Assembly: GCA_937900435.1 (NCBI GenBank)
Contig: CALCEG010000057.1
Location: 1-5,813, forward strand
Length of the DNA: 5,813 bases
Source of the DNA: an uncultured Alphaproteobacteria bacterium
GTDB taxonomy: Bacteria > Pseudomonadota > Alphaproteobacteria > Rs-D84
Direction: 5' to 3'
In this document: positions 5,718 to 5,813 of the stretch, one piece after another
Position numbering within the stretch: position 1 is the stretch's first letter
How the letters are laid out: each line of letters starts with the position of its first letter
Notes under the pieces: model-generated
Database searches by the model: none
Seen by the model: the letters and a program-made list of their open reading frames with translations, nothing else
What the model was told of the DNA's origin: nothing
Position numbers and translations under genes: made by a program

Positions 5718-5813
5718 TTATTTTTTACCACCGACAAAGCCGATTTTTTTATTTTTACCGTTCATATACCAATCTATTAATACCCTAGTCAACCACACAC
5801 ATGTAAACAAGGT
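5718..5813 (-). CDS. secD: protein translocase subunit SecD, C-terminal end only
   Basis: The last 31 codons and TAA stop of a gene enter from the right edge. They read TLFTCVWLTRVLIDWYMNG followed by a basic KNKKIGF tail. This is the typical SecD ending: the last membrane helix, then TR-(V/L)-(L/I)-(V/I)-DW and a short positively charged cytoplasmic tail. The position 20 bases upstream of secF on the same strand confirms it, since secD-secF is a conserved pair. The rest of the gene, including any promoter of the operon, is outside the window. Confidence 0.9.
   Translation of the reverse strand, partial: TLFTCVWLTRVLIDWYMNGKNKKIGFVGGKK

Overview
The window is made of two blocks that do not look like the same genome. 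Positions 1 to about 2453 are very AT-rich and resemble a low-GC Firmicutes/Mollicutes-type bacterium: purine-rich Shine-Dalgarno sites, Arg almost only AGA/AGG, all three stop codons TAG, and sigma-A-like TTGACA/TATAAT promoters. Positions about 2598 to 5813 are less AT-rich, use CGN for Arg, end all four genes in TAA, and carry a secD-secF arrangement with signal-peptide-bearing envelope proteins, as in a Gram-negative bacterium. A gut-type, AT-rich alphaproteobacterium is my best guess. TGG encodes Trp throughout and no recoding of TGA is needed.

Left block. A tRNA gene runs off the left edge on the minus strand. Its near-perfect promoter lies inside the last codons of the neighbouring gene, a 379-residue lipoprotein. 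The N-terminal half of this lipoprotein resembles the ZnuA/AdcA family of metal-binding ABC transporter proteins, but all three expected His ligands are replaced and the C-terminal half is not family-like. A short divergent promoter region (1178-1298) separates it from queA on the plus strand, which encodes a complete tRNA queuosine-pathway enzyme. A 37-codon ORF with a strong ribosome binding site follows queA directly.

Seam. Positions 2454-2597 hold no gene I recognise. The genes on either side converge on this stretch, and the change of genome style falls in or near it. It may be a horizontal-transfer boundary or, at least as likely, a metagenome assembly chimera.

Right block (all minus strand, read from high to low coordinates). 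The order is the 3' end of secD, complete secF, an exported S41/CtpA-like protein with PDZ domain, and a PAP2 membrane phosphatase. The gaps are 20, 37 and 12 bases, so this is probably one operon. SecD and SecF are the accessory part of the Sec translocon that uses the proton-motive force. The S41 protein keeps the fold motifs but has Gly and Asp where the catalytic Ser and Lys should be, so it is predicted to be a pseudoprotease. PAP2 would act on a lipid phosphate at the membrane. The most interesting points are this pseudoprotease in a sec operon, the ligand-less ZnuA-like lipoprotein, and the seam.
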